A stretch of DNA of 64,000 nt from VRUE01 sp963714155 (GCA_963714155.1 OY970236.1:1674001-1738000), one strand, 5' to 3'; numbered from the stretch's first letter, positions 33,696 to 42,302 are shown. The notes: generated by a model from the sequence alone, not told the origin. A program made the numbers and translations.

Positions 33696-33804
33696 GATTA
33701 GGGGCGCGAGGGCCAAGTCTGGCAAGGACGCAGGGAGCGCGGCGTGCACTCGCACGCGAGCGACCGAGGACGCCGCCAGGCGCCGCGCCCTCGCGCCCCT
33801 AATC
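33696..33804. repeat. 109-bp structured element with 18-bp perfect inverted repeat
   Basis: Arms 33696-33713 and 33787-33804 are perfectly complementary over 18 bp. Nested inside are CTGGC/GCCAG (33719-33723 and 33775-33779) and GCGTGC/GCACGC (33742-33747 and 33752-33757) with a 4-nt loop. The right arm covers the ftsR stop, and the left arm ends one base before the SRPBCC start. No U-tract. Confidence 0.8.
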
Positions 33805-34545
33805 GCCGGCGAGGCGGCGGAGGTCCCTGACGAGCAGGAGGTGCTTGAGGTGGCTGACGGTCGCGGCCAAGCTCTCCAAGCTCTCCAGCGCCTCTTTACG
33901 GCGATCGGGATTGCGCGAGCGCAGCGAGGGGCCGAGCAGAGCTTCGAGCAGATTTGCCTCGCGGTCGGCCGAGGAGCGGAAGACGCGCAGGTTGCGAGCG
34001 CCGACCCCAAAGCGCGAGAGCTCGTTGGCAGCGCGCACGACTTCGCGGTCGGTCTCGTCATAGACGGTCTTGCCCTCGCGTTTCTCGGGCGCGACGATGC
34101 CGAAGTTCTCCAGCTCGGAGATCAGCTCCTCGCGGGCGCCGGTCTCCTCGATCACCTCGTCGAGCGTCAGGTATGCGCGCGAGGTGTTGACCAGGATCGC
34201 GCGCCGAACGGCTCCACTCGAGGGTCGCTTGTCCGAGTTGCCACCGGCCGGCGCGAAGTCGCCGCCCGCCGCCAACTCCTGGCGAATCACCCGCAACGGC
34301 AGGAACTCGTCGCGCTGCAGGCGCAGGATCGTGCGCAGCCGTTCGACGTCGGACTGGCTGTAGAGGCGGTAGCCGCCGGCCGTGCGCCGGGGCGTCAAGA
34401 GCTTTTGGTCCTCGAGGTAGCGGATCTTCGAGATCGAGACGTCGTCGAACTCGCTCTGCAGGATCTTGCAGACGGCGCCGATCGTCAGCGCCTTGCGCGG
34501 GCGCGAGTCGCGCTGGCGGGTCTGTGCTTGCTCGGAGACCGCCAT
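33799..34545 (-). CDS. MerR-family regulator, FtsR-like
   Basis: 248 residues. A MerR winged helix (LTIGAVCKILQSEF...ISKIRYLEDQKLLTPRRTAGGYRLYS) is followed by a second HTH-like segment and a C-terminal helical domain. FtsR controls ftsZ in corynebacteria and lies beside the FHA gene garA/odhI. The same FHA-MerR order here, 2 nt apart, supports the assignment. Target genes are not shown by this window. Confidence 0.8.
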   Translation of the reverse strand: MAVSEQAQTRQRDSRPRKALTIGAVCKILQSEFDDVSISKIRYLEDQKLLTPRRTAGGYRLYSQSDVERLRTILRLQRDEFLPLRVIRQELAAGGDFAPAGGNSDKRPSSGAVRRAILVNTSRAYLTLDEVIEETGAREELISELENFGIVAPEKREGKTVYDETDREVVRAANELSRFGVGARNLRVFRSSADREANLLEALLGPSLRSRNPDRRKEALESLESLAATVSHLKHLLLVRDLRRLAGD

Positions 34546-34547
34546 CC

Positions 34548-35027
34548 CTACTTCTCCAGGTAGCTGAGCTTGTACTTGCCGACCTGGATCTCGTCGCCGT
34601 CGGCAAGGCGGTGCGACTCGATCCGGCGGCGGTTGACGTAGGTGCCGTTGAGTGAGCCGAGGTCATCGATGTAGAGGCCGTCTCGGCGCCGTACGAGCAG
34701 GGCGTGGTTGCGGGAGACGGTGACGTCGTCGAGAAAAACGCCGGCGTCGGGACTACGCCCGATGCTGACCCGGTCCTCGCTGAGCGGGAAGCTCTCCCCC
34801 GCCCGACCGCCGCCGGCGCGAATCACCAGGGCGGCGCCGCTGCGCTCGACCGTCTCGTCGATGTCGACCGGCTGCATCTCACCGGTGTCATCGACGGTGT
34901 AGGTCATCGTCGTCGGTTCATCGCCGCCCTCGCCCTCCGCCGGGCCACCGACGAAGGCACCGCACTTCTGGCAGTAGTTGGCGCCCTCGGGGTTGACGAA
35001 CCCGCATTCGGGACAGTGGACGGCCAT
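34548..35027 (-). CDS. zinc-ribbon FHA-domain protein, GarA-like
   Basis: 159 residues. An N-terminal zinc ribbon (Cys5, Cys8, Cys19, Cys22) and an acidic Thr-rich stretch (TTMTYT) are followed by a FHA domain with GRSPDAGVFLDD, VSRNHA and GSLNGTYVN. FHA domains bind phosphothreonine. In GarA/OdhI the N-terminal Thr motif is a Ser/Thr-kinase target that controls 2-oxoglutarate metabolism. The Thr motif here is not identical, so that function is only suggested. Confidence 0.85.
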   Translation of the reverse strand: MAVHCPECGFVNPEGANYCQKCGAFVGGPAEGEGGDEPTTMTYTVDDTGEMQPVDIDETVERSGAALVIRAGGGRAGESFPLSEDRVSIGRSPDAGVFLDDVTVSRNHALLVRRRDGLYIDDLGSLNGTYVNRRRIESHRLADGDEIQVGKYKLSYLEK

Positions 35028-35041
35028 CGTGCTCGCTCCGC

Positions 35042-35308
35042 TCAGGCGGCGGGCTCGTCCTCTGAGGAAGGCTGTTTGCCGGCCAGAATCTCGGTCAGCT
35101 GCGCGACGTCATCACCGGAGAAGAGCGACTCGCCCTGCTCGCGCTTCTGCCGCAGCCGATTGACCAGCTCCGCCCGAAGGATGTCGATCTTGCCGTGTAG
35201 GACGCGCCGCTTGTAGGAGATCTCGTTCTCCTCCTCGGTGAGCTTGTCGATCAGATCCTTCAGTTCCTCATCGCTGAGGGAACCCAGATCGGGAAAAGTG
35301 TCCTCCAT
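35042..35308 (-). CDS. RsiG-like c-di-GMP-binding coiled-coil protein
   Basis: 88 residues, mostly one long amphipathic helical hairpin. Glu27, Ser31, Arg34, His38 and Asp42 match the RsiG c-di-GMP signature E-x3-S-x2-R-x3-Q-x3-D except for His in the Gln position. Streptomyces RsiG is the c-di-GMP-dependent anti-sigma factor of WhiG and has two such motifs; Rubrobacter-type RsiG has one and works as a homodimer. This protein has one. AAAGGAG precedes the ATG. First gene of the FHA-MerR operon. Confidence 0.75.
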   Translation of the reverse strand: MEDTFPDLGSLSDEELKDLIDKLTEEENEISYKRRVLHGKIDILRAELVNRLRQKREQGESLFSGDDVAQLTEILAGKQPSSEDEPAA

Positions 35309-35354
35309 CTCGCTCCTTTACGGGTATGGCCCCTGCTGAGGCCGGTCCGAACGG

Positions 35355-35382
35355 ATTATAGGTCCGCCAGCCCAAGGTTCAA
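35355..35382 (-). promoter_or_regulatory. strong sigma-70-type promoter
   Basis: On the minus strand, TTGAAC (35377-35382), a 16-nt spacer and TATAAT (35355-35360) precede the rsiG-like gene by about 46 nt. AAGGTT is repeated just upstream (35374-35396 region), possibly a regulator site. Unlike most promoters here it leaves a real leader with a Shine-Dalgarno. Confidence 0.7.
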
Positions 35383-35397
35383 CTGAAGGTTGAAGGT

Positions 35398-36051
35398 TTA
35401 CTTCCCTTGGCTGCCGTCTTGCAAACCTCTGCGGCGCACTTCCCGCACTCCGGTCTGGGCGTAGAGCACAGTGGCGACGATCGCCAGGACGAGTCCGACA
35501 ATCAGCAAAGCTGCCGGCACCCAGCCGGCGAAGACCATGGCGAAGAAGATTCCGCCCATGATCGGGAAGACTGAGATCCGTCCCGGCCAGTTGACCCGGA
35601 TCTCGACCCCGTGGCGCAGGCCGTACTGGGCGAGGAAGAGCATCGCCACCTCGCGGAGGGCGAGCAGGGCCAGCGCCCAGCGCGGCAGCAGCTCGAAGTG
35701 CCAGCAGACGACGGCGCCCGAGAGGATCGTCAGGCGATCGACCAGCGGGTCGAGGATCGAGCCGAGGCGGCTGTACTGGCCGGTGACCCTGGCGAGGAAG
35801 CCGTCGAGGTAGTCACCGGCGGCGATTAGCCAGAAGACGATCGCGGCCGCAGCGCTGCGGCCGTCGCCGGATTCGAAGGCAAGCCAGAGGAAGAGCGGCA
35901 GGGCGGCAAGCCGCAGGTAGCCGACCGCGTTGGGGATGGTCCAGGGGTTGAGCGGTTCGCCCTTCTGCACCTGGCGCGGCGGCGGGTCGCTGCGGTCGAG
36001 GCCGAAGAGCCGGCGGACCCGGCCGCGGCCGAAGGGCGCCTTGCTAGCCAT
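35398..36051 (-). CDS. pgsA: CDP-alcohol phosphatidyltransferase, PgsA-like
   Basis: 217 residues, several membrane helices. The catalytic motif is complete: DGFLAR, eight residues, then GSILDPLVDR. It most likely makes phosphatidylglycerol phosphate or a related phospholipid from CDP-diacylglycerol. ATG 36051 overlaps the proS end by 8 nt, so it is the last gene of that unit. Confidence 0.85.
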   Translation of the reverse strand: MASKAPFGRGRVRRLFGLDRSDPPPRQVQKGEPLNPWTIPNAVGYLRLAALPLFLWLAFESGDGRSAAAAIVFWLIAAGDYLDGFLARVTGQYSRLGSILDPLVDRLTILSGAVVCWHFELLPRWALALLALREVAMLFLAQYGLRHGVEIRVNWPGRISVFPIMGGIFFAMVFAGWVPAALLIVGLVLAIVATVLYAQTGVREVRRRGLQDGSQGK

Positions 36052-37735
36052 CGCTGGCCCGGAGGAGCGCCTGGGCCTGTGCGGTCGCCTCCTCCACGGG
36101 CAGCTTGTGCTCGGCGCCGGAGCCGCGCTCGCTGGCCTCGACCACGCCTTCGGCCAGGCCGCGGCGGCCAACCACGATTCGCAGCGGGCAACCGATCAGC
36201 TCGGCGTCGGTCAGCTTCTCCCCCGTCCCGGCTTCACGCTCGTCGTAGAGCACCTCGAGGCCGGCCGCTCGCAGCTCATCGTAGAGCTGATCGGCCTTCA
36301 GCCTCTCCTCGTCGCCGGCCTTCTTGGCCAGGGAGACGAGGTGCACCTGCCAGGGAGCGATCGATGCCGGCCAGACGATGCCGCGCTCGTCGGCCCGTTG
36401 CTCGATCGCTGCAGCGAGGATCCGCGCCGGGCCGATGCCGTAACAACCCATCACGATCGGTCGCTCCACGCCGGCGTCGTCGAGGAAGGTGGCGCCGAGC
36501 GGCTCCGAGTAACGGGTGCCGAGCTTGAAGATGTTGCCGACCTCGATCGCCGGCTCGATCTCGATCGTGCCACCGCCGGGGGCGGTGTCGCCCGCCTCGA
36601 CCGTGCGCACGTCGAGCTCTTCGAACTCGAAGTCGCGGCCGGGCTTGATCCCCCGCAGGTGGGTGTCGGGACGGTTGGCACCGCTGATGTAGGAGTCGCC
36701 GTCGATCGCGGCGTCCTTGACGATCGGCTGGGCGACGCCGACCGGACCGATGTAGCCGACCGGGCCCAGCTCGCTCTCGATCTCCTCCGGCCGGGCCTGG
36801 CGAAAGTCGGCGCCGAGCGCGTTGCGCAACTTGATCTCGTTGAGGCGGTGATCGCCCCGGAGCAGGACGACGACCATCCCCCGCCCCTCGACGATCACGG
36901 GCAGCGTCTTGATGAAGGCACCGGCGGGAAGACCGAGATGGGGGGCCACCTCCTCGACCTTGCCGAGACCCGGGGTCGGGACCTCCTCCGGGGCGCCGAG
37001 CGGCGCCGGCAGCTCGACCGGCTGGGCCTGCGCCGAGGCGACCTCGACGTTGGCGGCGTAGCCGGGCGCCAGCGCGACCTCGTTCTCGCCGGCCGGGCAG
37101 GGTGCCATGTACTCGTGAGCGCCCGAGCCGCCCATCATCCCGACGTCGGACTCGACCTTGTACCAGCGCAGCCCGCAGCGGTCGAGGATGCGCTCGTAGG
37201 CGCCGGCCTGCGCCTCGTAGGCAAGCGCCAGCCCCTCCTCGTCGCGGTCGAACGAGTAGGCGTCCTTCATCGTGAACTCGCGCGTGCGCAGGATGCCCGC
37301 GCGCGGTCGCGGCTCGTCGCGCTCCTTGGTCTGGATGTGGAACAGCATCAGCGGCAGGTCGCGGTAGGAGCGCACATCGCGCGCCACGTGCTGGGTGACG
37401 CACTCCTCGTGAGTCATCGCCAGCACCATCGGGGCGCCCTTGCGGTCCTCCAGCTTGAAAAGCTCGTCGATCGCGTAGCGGCCGGTCTTTTCCCACGGCT
37501 CCGCCGGCATCAGGACGGGCATCAGTATCTCCTGGCAGCCAATCGCCTCCATCTCCTCGCGGATCACCGCCTCGACCTTGCGCTCTGCCCGCCAGCCGGC
37601 CGGCAGATACGACCACAATCCGGCGCCGACCTGCCGGATTAGGCCGGCCCGCACCATCAGCTTGTGCGAAAGGGCCTCGGCGTCCGCCGGGGCCTCCTTC
37701 AGCGTGGGGATAAACGCCTGACTGAATCGAGTCAC
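36044..37735 (-). CDS. proS: prolyl-tRNA synthetase, bacterial type with editing domain
   Basis: 563 residues. Class II motif 1 is in GLWSYLPAGWRAERKV, motif 2 in TRPRAGILRTREFTMKDAYSF-like sequence, and motif 3 in GCYGIGPARI. The central insertion of about 180 residues, including KTLPVIVEGRGMVVVLLRGD, is the bacterial-type editing domain. It charges tRNA-Pro. The start is GTG with TAGGTT 6 nt upstream. Confidence 0.95.
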   Translation of the reverse strand: MTRFSQAFIPTLKEAPADAEALSHKLMVRAGLIRQVGAGLWSYLPAGWRAERKVEAVIREEMEAIGCQEILMPVLMPAEPWEKTGRYAIDELFKLEDRKGAPMVLAMTHEECVTQHVARDVRSYRDLPLMLFHIQTKERDEPRPRAGILRTREFTMKDAYSFDRDEEGLALAYEAQAGAYERILDRCGLRWYKVESDVGMMGGSGAHEYMAPCPAGENEVALAPGYAANVEVASAQAQPVELPAPLGAPEEVPTPGLGKVEEVAPHLGLPAGAFIKTLPVIVEGRGMVVVLLRGDHRLNEIKLRNALGADFRQARPEEIESELGPVGYIGPVGVAQPIVKDAAIDGDSYISGANRPDTHLRGIKPGRDFEFEELDVRTVEAGDTAPGGGTIEIEPAIEVGNIFKLGTRYSEPLGATFLDDAGVERPIVMGCYGIGPARILAAAIEQRADERGIVWPASIAPWQVHLVSLAKKAGDEERLKADQLYDELRAAGLEVLYDEREAGTGEKLTDAELIGCPLRIVVGRRGLAEGVVEASERGSGAEHKLPVEEATAQAQALLRASDG

Positions 37736-37741
37736 CGGGGA

Positions 37742-37747
37742 AACCTA
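37742..37747 (-). promoter_or_regulatory. candidate -10 TAGGTT, leaderless type
   Basis: TAGGTT on the minus strand, ending 6 nt before the proS GTG at 37735. It overlaps the outer arm of the hairpin at 37744-37869. Confidence 0.45.
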
Positions 37748-37869
37748 ACCGCTGGTCGGGCGGGTGGCGCGGTGGCGGGGGTCCCCCATAGCGCAGGGCG
37801 GCGCGAAGCGGCGTCCGAGCACATGGGGGAGGGCCGCCGCGACAGGACCCGCCCGCCGCACCGGTTAGG
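37744..37869. repeat. 126-bp multi-segment hairpin between ispG and proS
   Basis: Nested complementary blocks: 37744-37751 with 37862-37869, 37757-37765 with 37847-37855, an intervening GCGGTGGC/GCCGCCGC block, and 37782-37789 with 37823-37830. It fills the whole gap, and the right arm includes the ispG stop. Confidence 0.75.
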
Positions 37870-39118
37870 CCCTGGTGAAGCGCCTTCCGGCGGTCGGAGA
37901 CACATCCTCGTCGAGCAGGACCTTGTCCGACTCGCCCTTTTCGGCCGCTTCGTGCTCCATCCGGGCGATCTTCTCGGGGGTCAGTTCGCCGGCGTTTTCG
38001 GCCTCGATCTTGGCCAGCCAGGCGGCGCCCTCGCGCGACTCGTTCTCATCGAACTCGACCGTGCCGCGGTCGAGCGACTTGTCGATCTCCTCGAACAGAG
38101 CGTCGACCAGCGAGGCCTGGGGAACCTTGCGCAGCGGCTTGCCGTGGGCGTAGATCAGACCCTCGTTCTTGGCCCCGGCGATGCCGAAGTCGGCGTGGCT
38201 GGCCTCACCGATGCCGTTGACGGCGCAGCCGAGCACCGCGACCTCGATCGGCTCGGCGTAGCTTTCCAGCCGCTGCTCGATTTCGGCCACGACCGAGTCC
38301 ATGTCGAACTGCAGGCGGCCGCAGGTCGGGCAGGCGATCAGCACCGGCCCGCGCTCGCGCAGCTGCAACGCCTTGAGGATCTCCCAGGCGACCTTGACCT
38401 CCTCCTCGGCGTGGAAGGTCGAGAGGCTGATCCGGATCGTGTCGCCAATTCCGTCGGCGAGCAGGGTGCCGAGCCCGACCGAGGACTTGAGCGAGCCCGA
38501 CCACTTGGTGCCGGCCTCGGTGATCCCAAGGTGCAGCGGGTAGGGGATCTTCTCGGAGAGCAGTCGGTTGGCGGCGATCGTGTTGGGCACGTTGGTCGAC
38601 TTGATCGAGACCTTGAAGTTCTCGAAGTCGAGGGCCTCCATCAACTCGACGAACTCGACTGCGGCGGCAACCAAGGCCTCGACCGGGCTCTCGCGCTCGA
38701 GCGCGTGCAGGTGCTTGGGCAGCGAGCCCGAGTTGACCCCGATCCGCATCGGCACGTTCGCCGCGTTGGCCCGCTCGGCCACCTCGGCGACCTTGTCGCG
38801 GCCGCCGATGTTGCCCGGGTTGAGCCGGATGCAGTGGGCGCCGGCGTCGATCGCCTTCAGCGCCAGGGTGTGGTTGAAGTGGATGTCGGCGATCACCGGG
38901 ATCGGCGAGTCGACGACGATCGTCTTCAGCGCCTCGACGTCCTCATCGCGCGGCACCGCCACGCGCACGATGTCGGCCCCCGCGTCGGCGACCGTGCGGA
39001 TCTGCTCCATCGTCGCCGCCAGGTTGGCGGTCTCGGTCTTGGTCATCGTCTGCACGGCGACCGGCGCACCGCCGCCAATCGGCACGCCGCCGACGAAGAT
39101 CTGTCGCTTCGAAGCCAT
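37865..39118 (-). CDS. ispG: 4-hydroxy-3-methylbut-2-enyl diphosphate synthase
   Basis: 417 residues. Iron-sulfur enzyme of the MEP isoprenoid pathway that reduces MEcPP to HMBPP. An N-terminal TIM-barrel (VPIGGGAPVAVQTMTKT) and C-terminal cluster cysteines (CPTCGR, GCAVNGIGEA) are seen. GNIG and LHLGITEAG motifs are present. dxr and uppS lie upstream, so the unit feeds undecaprenyl synthesis. Confidence 0.95.
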   Translation of the reverse strand: MASKRQIFVGGVPIGGGAPVAVQTMTKTETANLAATMEQIRTVADAGADIVRVAVPRDEDVEALKTIVVDSPIPVIADIHFNHTLALKAIDAGAHCIRLNPGNIGGRDKVAEVAERANAANVPMRIGVNSGSLPKHLHALERESPVEALVAAAVEFVELMEALDFENFKVSIKSTNVPNTIAANRLLSEKIPYPLHLGITEAGTKWSGSLKSSVGLGTLLADGIGDTIRISLSTFHAEEEVKVAWEILKALQLRERGPVLIACPTCGRLQFDMDSVVAEIEQRLESYAEPIEVAVLGCAVNGIGEASHADFGIAGAKNEGLIYAHGKPLRKVPQASLVDALFEEIDKSLDRGTVEFDENESREGAAWLAKIEAENAGELTPEKIARMEHEAAEKGESDKVLLDEDVSPTAGRRFTRA

Positions 39119-39124
39119 GGGTCA

Positions 39125-39130
39125 AGCCTA
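39125..39130 (-). promoter_or_regulatory. candidate -10 TAGGCT, leaderless type
   Basis: TAGGCT on the minus strand, ending 6 nt before the ispG ATG at 39118. Confidence 0.5.
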
Positions 39131-39161
39131 GCGAGAGGGCTTCCGCAAGCGGATTGAAGCC

Positions 39162-40250
39162 CTAACGGACGTTGAAGCCTTCGCCTGTAAGGCGGCCGAT
39201 GTCATTGCTGAGGCCGAGGAAGAAGAGCATGATCACCAGCACGAAGCCGAGCGCGCCGGCGCGCTCCATCACCCGGTAGGGAACCGGTTTGCCGCGCGCC
39301 TTCTCGACCAGGCTCCAGAAGATGTGGCCGCCGTCGAGCGGCAGGAAGGGAAAGAGGTTGATCAGGCCGAGCGAGAGGCTGACGATCGCCAGCAGGGTCA
39401 GCGACTCGCGGGTGCCGACGTCGATCGTCTGGTTGGCAACGTCGCTGACCCCGACCACGCCGGAGACTTCCTTGCGCTGTTCGGAGTCGAAGATGTTGGC
39501 GAAGACGGTGACGGTCTTGCTCGTCACCAGCCAGATCGCATCGCCGGCCCGGCTGATCGCGCCGCCGACGCCGAGATTGGCCGGTTCGGTGCCATAGGAG
39601 AAGCCGATCCGCGTCCGTCCGGCGCTCTTTTCGTATTCGGGCTTGACGCTGATCGTTTGCACTTGCCCATTGCGTTCGACCTTGAGCACGACCGGGGTGG
39701 CGGCCCGGCAGCCGTCTTGCGGCTTGCCGGCGCATTTGTGCGAGCCGACGTCTTCGTAGAACTTTTCCAGCCGCCCTTCGGTGCTGAGGCCGGCGTAGCT
39801 CCTGCCGTCGATCGCGACGATGCGATCGCCGGACTTGAGCACGGTGGCGGCGGGCGAGCCCGGAACGACTTCGTCGACGCTCTGGGTCGGATCGCTGGCA
39901 CCGAGCGCCAGGACGAAGAGGATCGCGAAGGCAAGCACGATGTTCACCGCGGGCCCGGCCCCGATCACGACGATTCGCTTCCAGACCGGCTGGTGGTAAT
40001 AGCCGCGGTGCTCTTCGCCCTCGGGCAGAACCTCGTCGGGGTTCATGCCGCTGATCTTCACGAAACCGCCTGCCGGGATCGCGCCGATCCCGTACTCGGT
40101 CTCGCCGCGTTTGATCGAGACCAGCTTCGGCGGGAAGAAGAGGAAGAAGCGCTCGACCCGCATTCCCGTTGCCTTGGCCGCGAAGAAATGCCCGGCCTCG
40201 TGCAGGATCACCAGCGCCGAGAAGCCGAGGAAGATGAAGAGCCAGTTCAT
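39162..40250 (-). CDS. rseP: site-2 intramembrane metalloprotease RseP
   Basis: 362 residues. The zinc motif HEAGH is in the first membrane helix and the third ligand is in LPLDGGH near the C-terminus. One PDZ domain sits between. It cleaves membrane-bound anti-sigma or signal-peptide remnants. Its start overlaps the dxr stop by 4 nt, the usual dxr-rseP order. Confidence 0.93.
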   Translation of the reverse strand: MNWLFIFLGFSALVILHEAGHFFAAKATGMRVERFFLFFPPKLVSIKRGETEYGIGAIPAGGFVKISGMNPDEVLPEGEEHRGYYHQPVWKRIVVIGAGPAVNIVLAFAILFVLALGASDPTQSVDEVVPGSPAATVLKSGDRIVAIDGRSYAGLSTEGRLEKFYEDVGSHKCAGKPQDGCRAATPVVLKVERNGQVQTISVKPEYEKSAGRTRIGFSYGTEPANLGVGGAISRAGDAIWLVTSKTVTVFANIFDSEQRKEVSGVVGVSDVANQTIDVGTRESLTLLAIVSLSLGLINLFPFLPLDGGHIFWSLVEKARGKPVPYRVMERAGALGFVLVIMLFFLGLSNDIGRLTGEGFNVR

Positions 40251-41395
40251 ACCCTCGCCAACCCCGCTACTTCCTCTTCGGTGCGGCGTCGCGCCTCGGC
40301 GTCAACCGCGAAGAGGTCGTCGAAGTGGGTCGGCTGGGTTGGCGGCATCGCGGCGAGAACCCGCTCGATCAGCGCCGCGATCGCGGTGAAGCCGATCCTT
40401 CCCGCGAGAAAGGCGGCGACAGCCACCTCGTCGGCGGCGTTGAGCACGCAGGGTGCGGTCCCCCCCGCTTTGCCGGCATCAAGGGCGAGCTGGAGACAGG
40501 CGAAGGTCTCGGGGTCGGGCGCCTCAAAGTCGAGCTGGCCGACGCTCGCCAGGTCGAGCCGCGGCACGTCGACGTCGGCGCGCTCGGGGTAGTGCAGTGC
40601 GTAGGAAATCGGCACGCGCATATCCGGGTGGCCGAGGTGGGCCATGGTCGCGCCGTCGTTGAGGTCGATCAGCGAGTGAACGATCGACTGCGGGTGGACG
40701 ACGACCTCGATCGCGTCGAAGGGGACCCCAAAGAGGTGGTGCGCCTCGATTGCCTCGAAGCCCTTGTTCATCAAGGTCGCCGAGTCGATCGTGATCCGCC
40801 CACCCATTGCCCAGGTCGGGTGCGCAAGCGCCTCTTCCACGCTGACTCCCTCGAGATCGGTGCGGCCGCGGAACGGCCCGCCGGAAGCCGTGAGGATGAG
40901 GCGGTCGATCGTGCCCGGTGAGCGCTCCGCCCCGATCAACTGGAAGAGCGCCGAGTGCTCGGAGTCGACCGGCAGCAGGCGGGCGCCGGTCGCCTCGGCC
41001 AGCGCCATCGTCAGCTCGCCGCCGATCACGAGGCTCTCCTTGTTGGCGAGGGCGACGTCGATGCCCTCGCCGAGGGCGACGATCGTCGGCGCAAGGCCGG
41101 CGGCTCCGACGATGCCGTTGAGGACCAAGTCGGGCTCGGAGGAGATGATCAGCTCGCGGATGCCGTCCTCGCCGGCGAGCACCTGTCCGTCCCAGGCGCC
41201 GCGGGCCGCGCGGGCGGAATCCGCATCAGCGAAGGCGACCGATCGTGCCCCGCACGCGTTCGCCTGCGCCAGCACGCGCTCCCAGCTGGAGCCGGCAGCG
41301 AGCCCGACGACTTCGAGCTCATCCGAGGCCGCCACGATTTCGAGCGCCTGCGTGCCGATCGAGCCGGTGCTGCCGAGAATGACGAGCTTCTTCAT
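40247..41395 (-). CDS. dxr: 1-deoxy-D-xylulose 5-phosphate reductoisomerase
   Basis: 382 residues. NADPH site GSTGSIGTQALE at the N-terminus, metal and substrate residues in PVDSEHSALFQ, and LTASGGPFRGR are all clear. Second step of the MEP pathway. TACACT 7 nt before the ATG suggests its own promoter behind cdsA. Confidence 0.95.
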   Translation of the reverse strand: MKKLVILGSTGSIGTQALEIVAASDELEVVGLAAGSSWERVLAQANACGARSVAFADADSARAARGAWDGQVLAGEDGIRELIISSEPDLVLNGIVGAAGLAPTIVALGEGIDVALANKESLVIGGELTMALAEATGARLLPVDSEHSALFQLIGAERSPGTIDRLILTASGGPFRGRTDLEGVSVEEALAHPTWAMGGRITIDSATLMNKGFEAIEAHHLFGVPFDAIEVVVHPQSIVHSLIDLNDGATMAHLGHPDMRVPISYALHYPERADVDVPRLDLASVGQLDFEAPDPETFACLQLALDAGKAGGTAPCVLNAADEVAVAAFLAGRIGFTAIAALIERVLAAMPPTQPTHFDDLFAVDAEARRRTEEEVAGLARV

Positions 41396-41402
41396 CTAAG
41401 GC

Positions 41403-41408
41403 AGTGTA
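41403..41408 (-). promoter_or_regulatory. candidate -10 TACACT, leaderless type
   Basis: TACACT on the minus strand, ending 7 nt before the dxr ATG at 41395, inside the cdsA-dxr gap. Confidence 0.4.
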
Positions 41409-41414
41409 GGTAGC

Positions 41415-42302
41415 TCAGTAGACCAGCTGGACGGCGAGGTAGTAGCCGACGACGACGGTGAAGAAGACGGCGTCGAGACGGTCGAGGATGCCGCCGTGGG
41501 GGCCGAAGAGGGTGCCGGTGTCCTTGGTGCCGAGATCGCGCTTCAGCATCGACTCGAAGAGGTCGCCGACGGGGGCGATTGCGGCGACCGCGGCGCCGAT
41601 GATCAGCGCGTCAACTCCGGAGAGCCAGTCCTGGTATAGCCCGGCGAACCAGAAGGCCATCGTGCCGATCAGGAAGCCGCCGAGCAGGCCCTCGAGGGTC
41701 TTGTTAGGCGAGAGGCTGGGGGCGATCTTGTGCGAGCCGAACATGCGCCCGGTCGCGTAGGCGCCGGTGTCGGCGGCGAAGGTGCCGACCAAAACGTCGA
41801 TTAGCAGGGCGGCGCCGTGGTCCGGCAGATCGCGCAGCAGCACGGCGTGGACCAGCGGGATGCCGATCCAGACGATGCCCAGCAGGGTGACCCCCATCGA
41901 CATCGTGATCCCGTCGCGGTGGTGGCGGTCGGCGCCGAAGAAGAAGAGCACCGGGAAGGAGGCGGCGAGGATCAGCAGCACGTTGAAGGCGGTGCCGAAA
42001 TGCGCGGCGAAGATCAGGGCCGGGACGGCGACGTAGGCGGCGCGCTGGATCGGCCGCACCTCGCCCGTCATCGCCAGGTACTCGCGCAGGCAGAGCACGC
42101 CGACGCCGATCATCGCGAGCGTGAAGACCAGCCCACCGGCAACCGTGATCGCGATTGCGAAGACGATCGCCGGAATCGCGAAGAGGATCCGCTTTGCCGT
42201 CTCCCCGCTCCGGCGCGCGCTGCGCCGCCGCCGCGGTGGGCGCGGCTGCCGTTTCGGTTTCGGCTCGTCGTCGAGCAGGTCGTCGTCGAAGAGGTCCTGC
42301 AT
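41415..42302 (-). CDS. cdsA: phosphatidate cytidylyltransferase
   Basis: 295 residues with a basic, Pro/Arg-rich cytoplasmic N-terminus and about seven membrane helices. The signature SPNKTLEGLLGG and the C-terminal GDLFESMLKRDLGTKDTGTLFGPHGGILDRLD are intact. It makes CDP-diacylglycerol, the substrate for the PgsA-like enzyme at 35.4 kb. TGATG coupling to uppS. Confidence 0.94.
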   Translation of the reverse strand: MQDLFDDDLLDDEPKPKRQPRPPRRRRSARRSGETAKRILFAIPAIVFAIAITVAGGLVFTLAMIGVGVLCLREYLAMTGEVRPIQRAAYVAVPALIFAAHFGTAFNVLLILAASFPVLFFFGADRHHRDGITMSMGVTLLGIVWIGIPLVHAVLLRDLPDHGAALLIDVLVGTFAADTGAYATGRMFGSHKIAPSLSPNKTLEGLLGGFLIGTMAFWFAGLYQDWLSGVDALIIGAAVAAIAPVGDLFESMLKRDLGTKDTGTLFGPHGGILDRLDAVFFTVVVGYYLAVQLVY

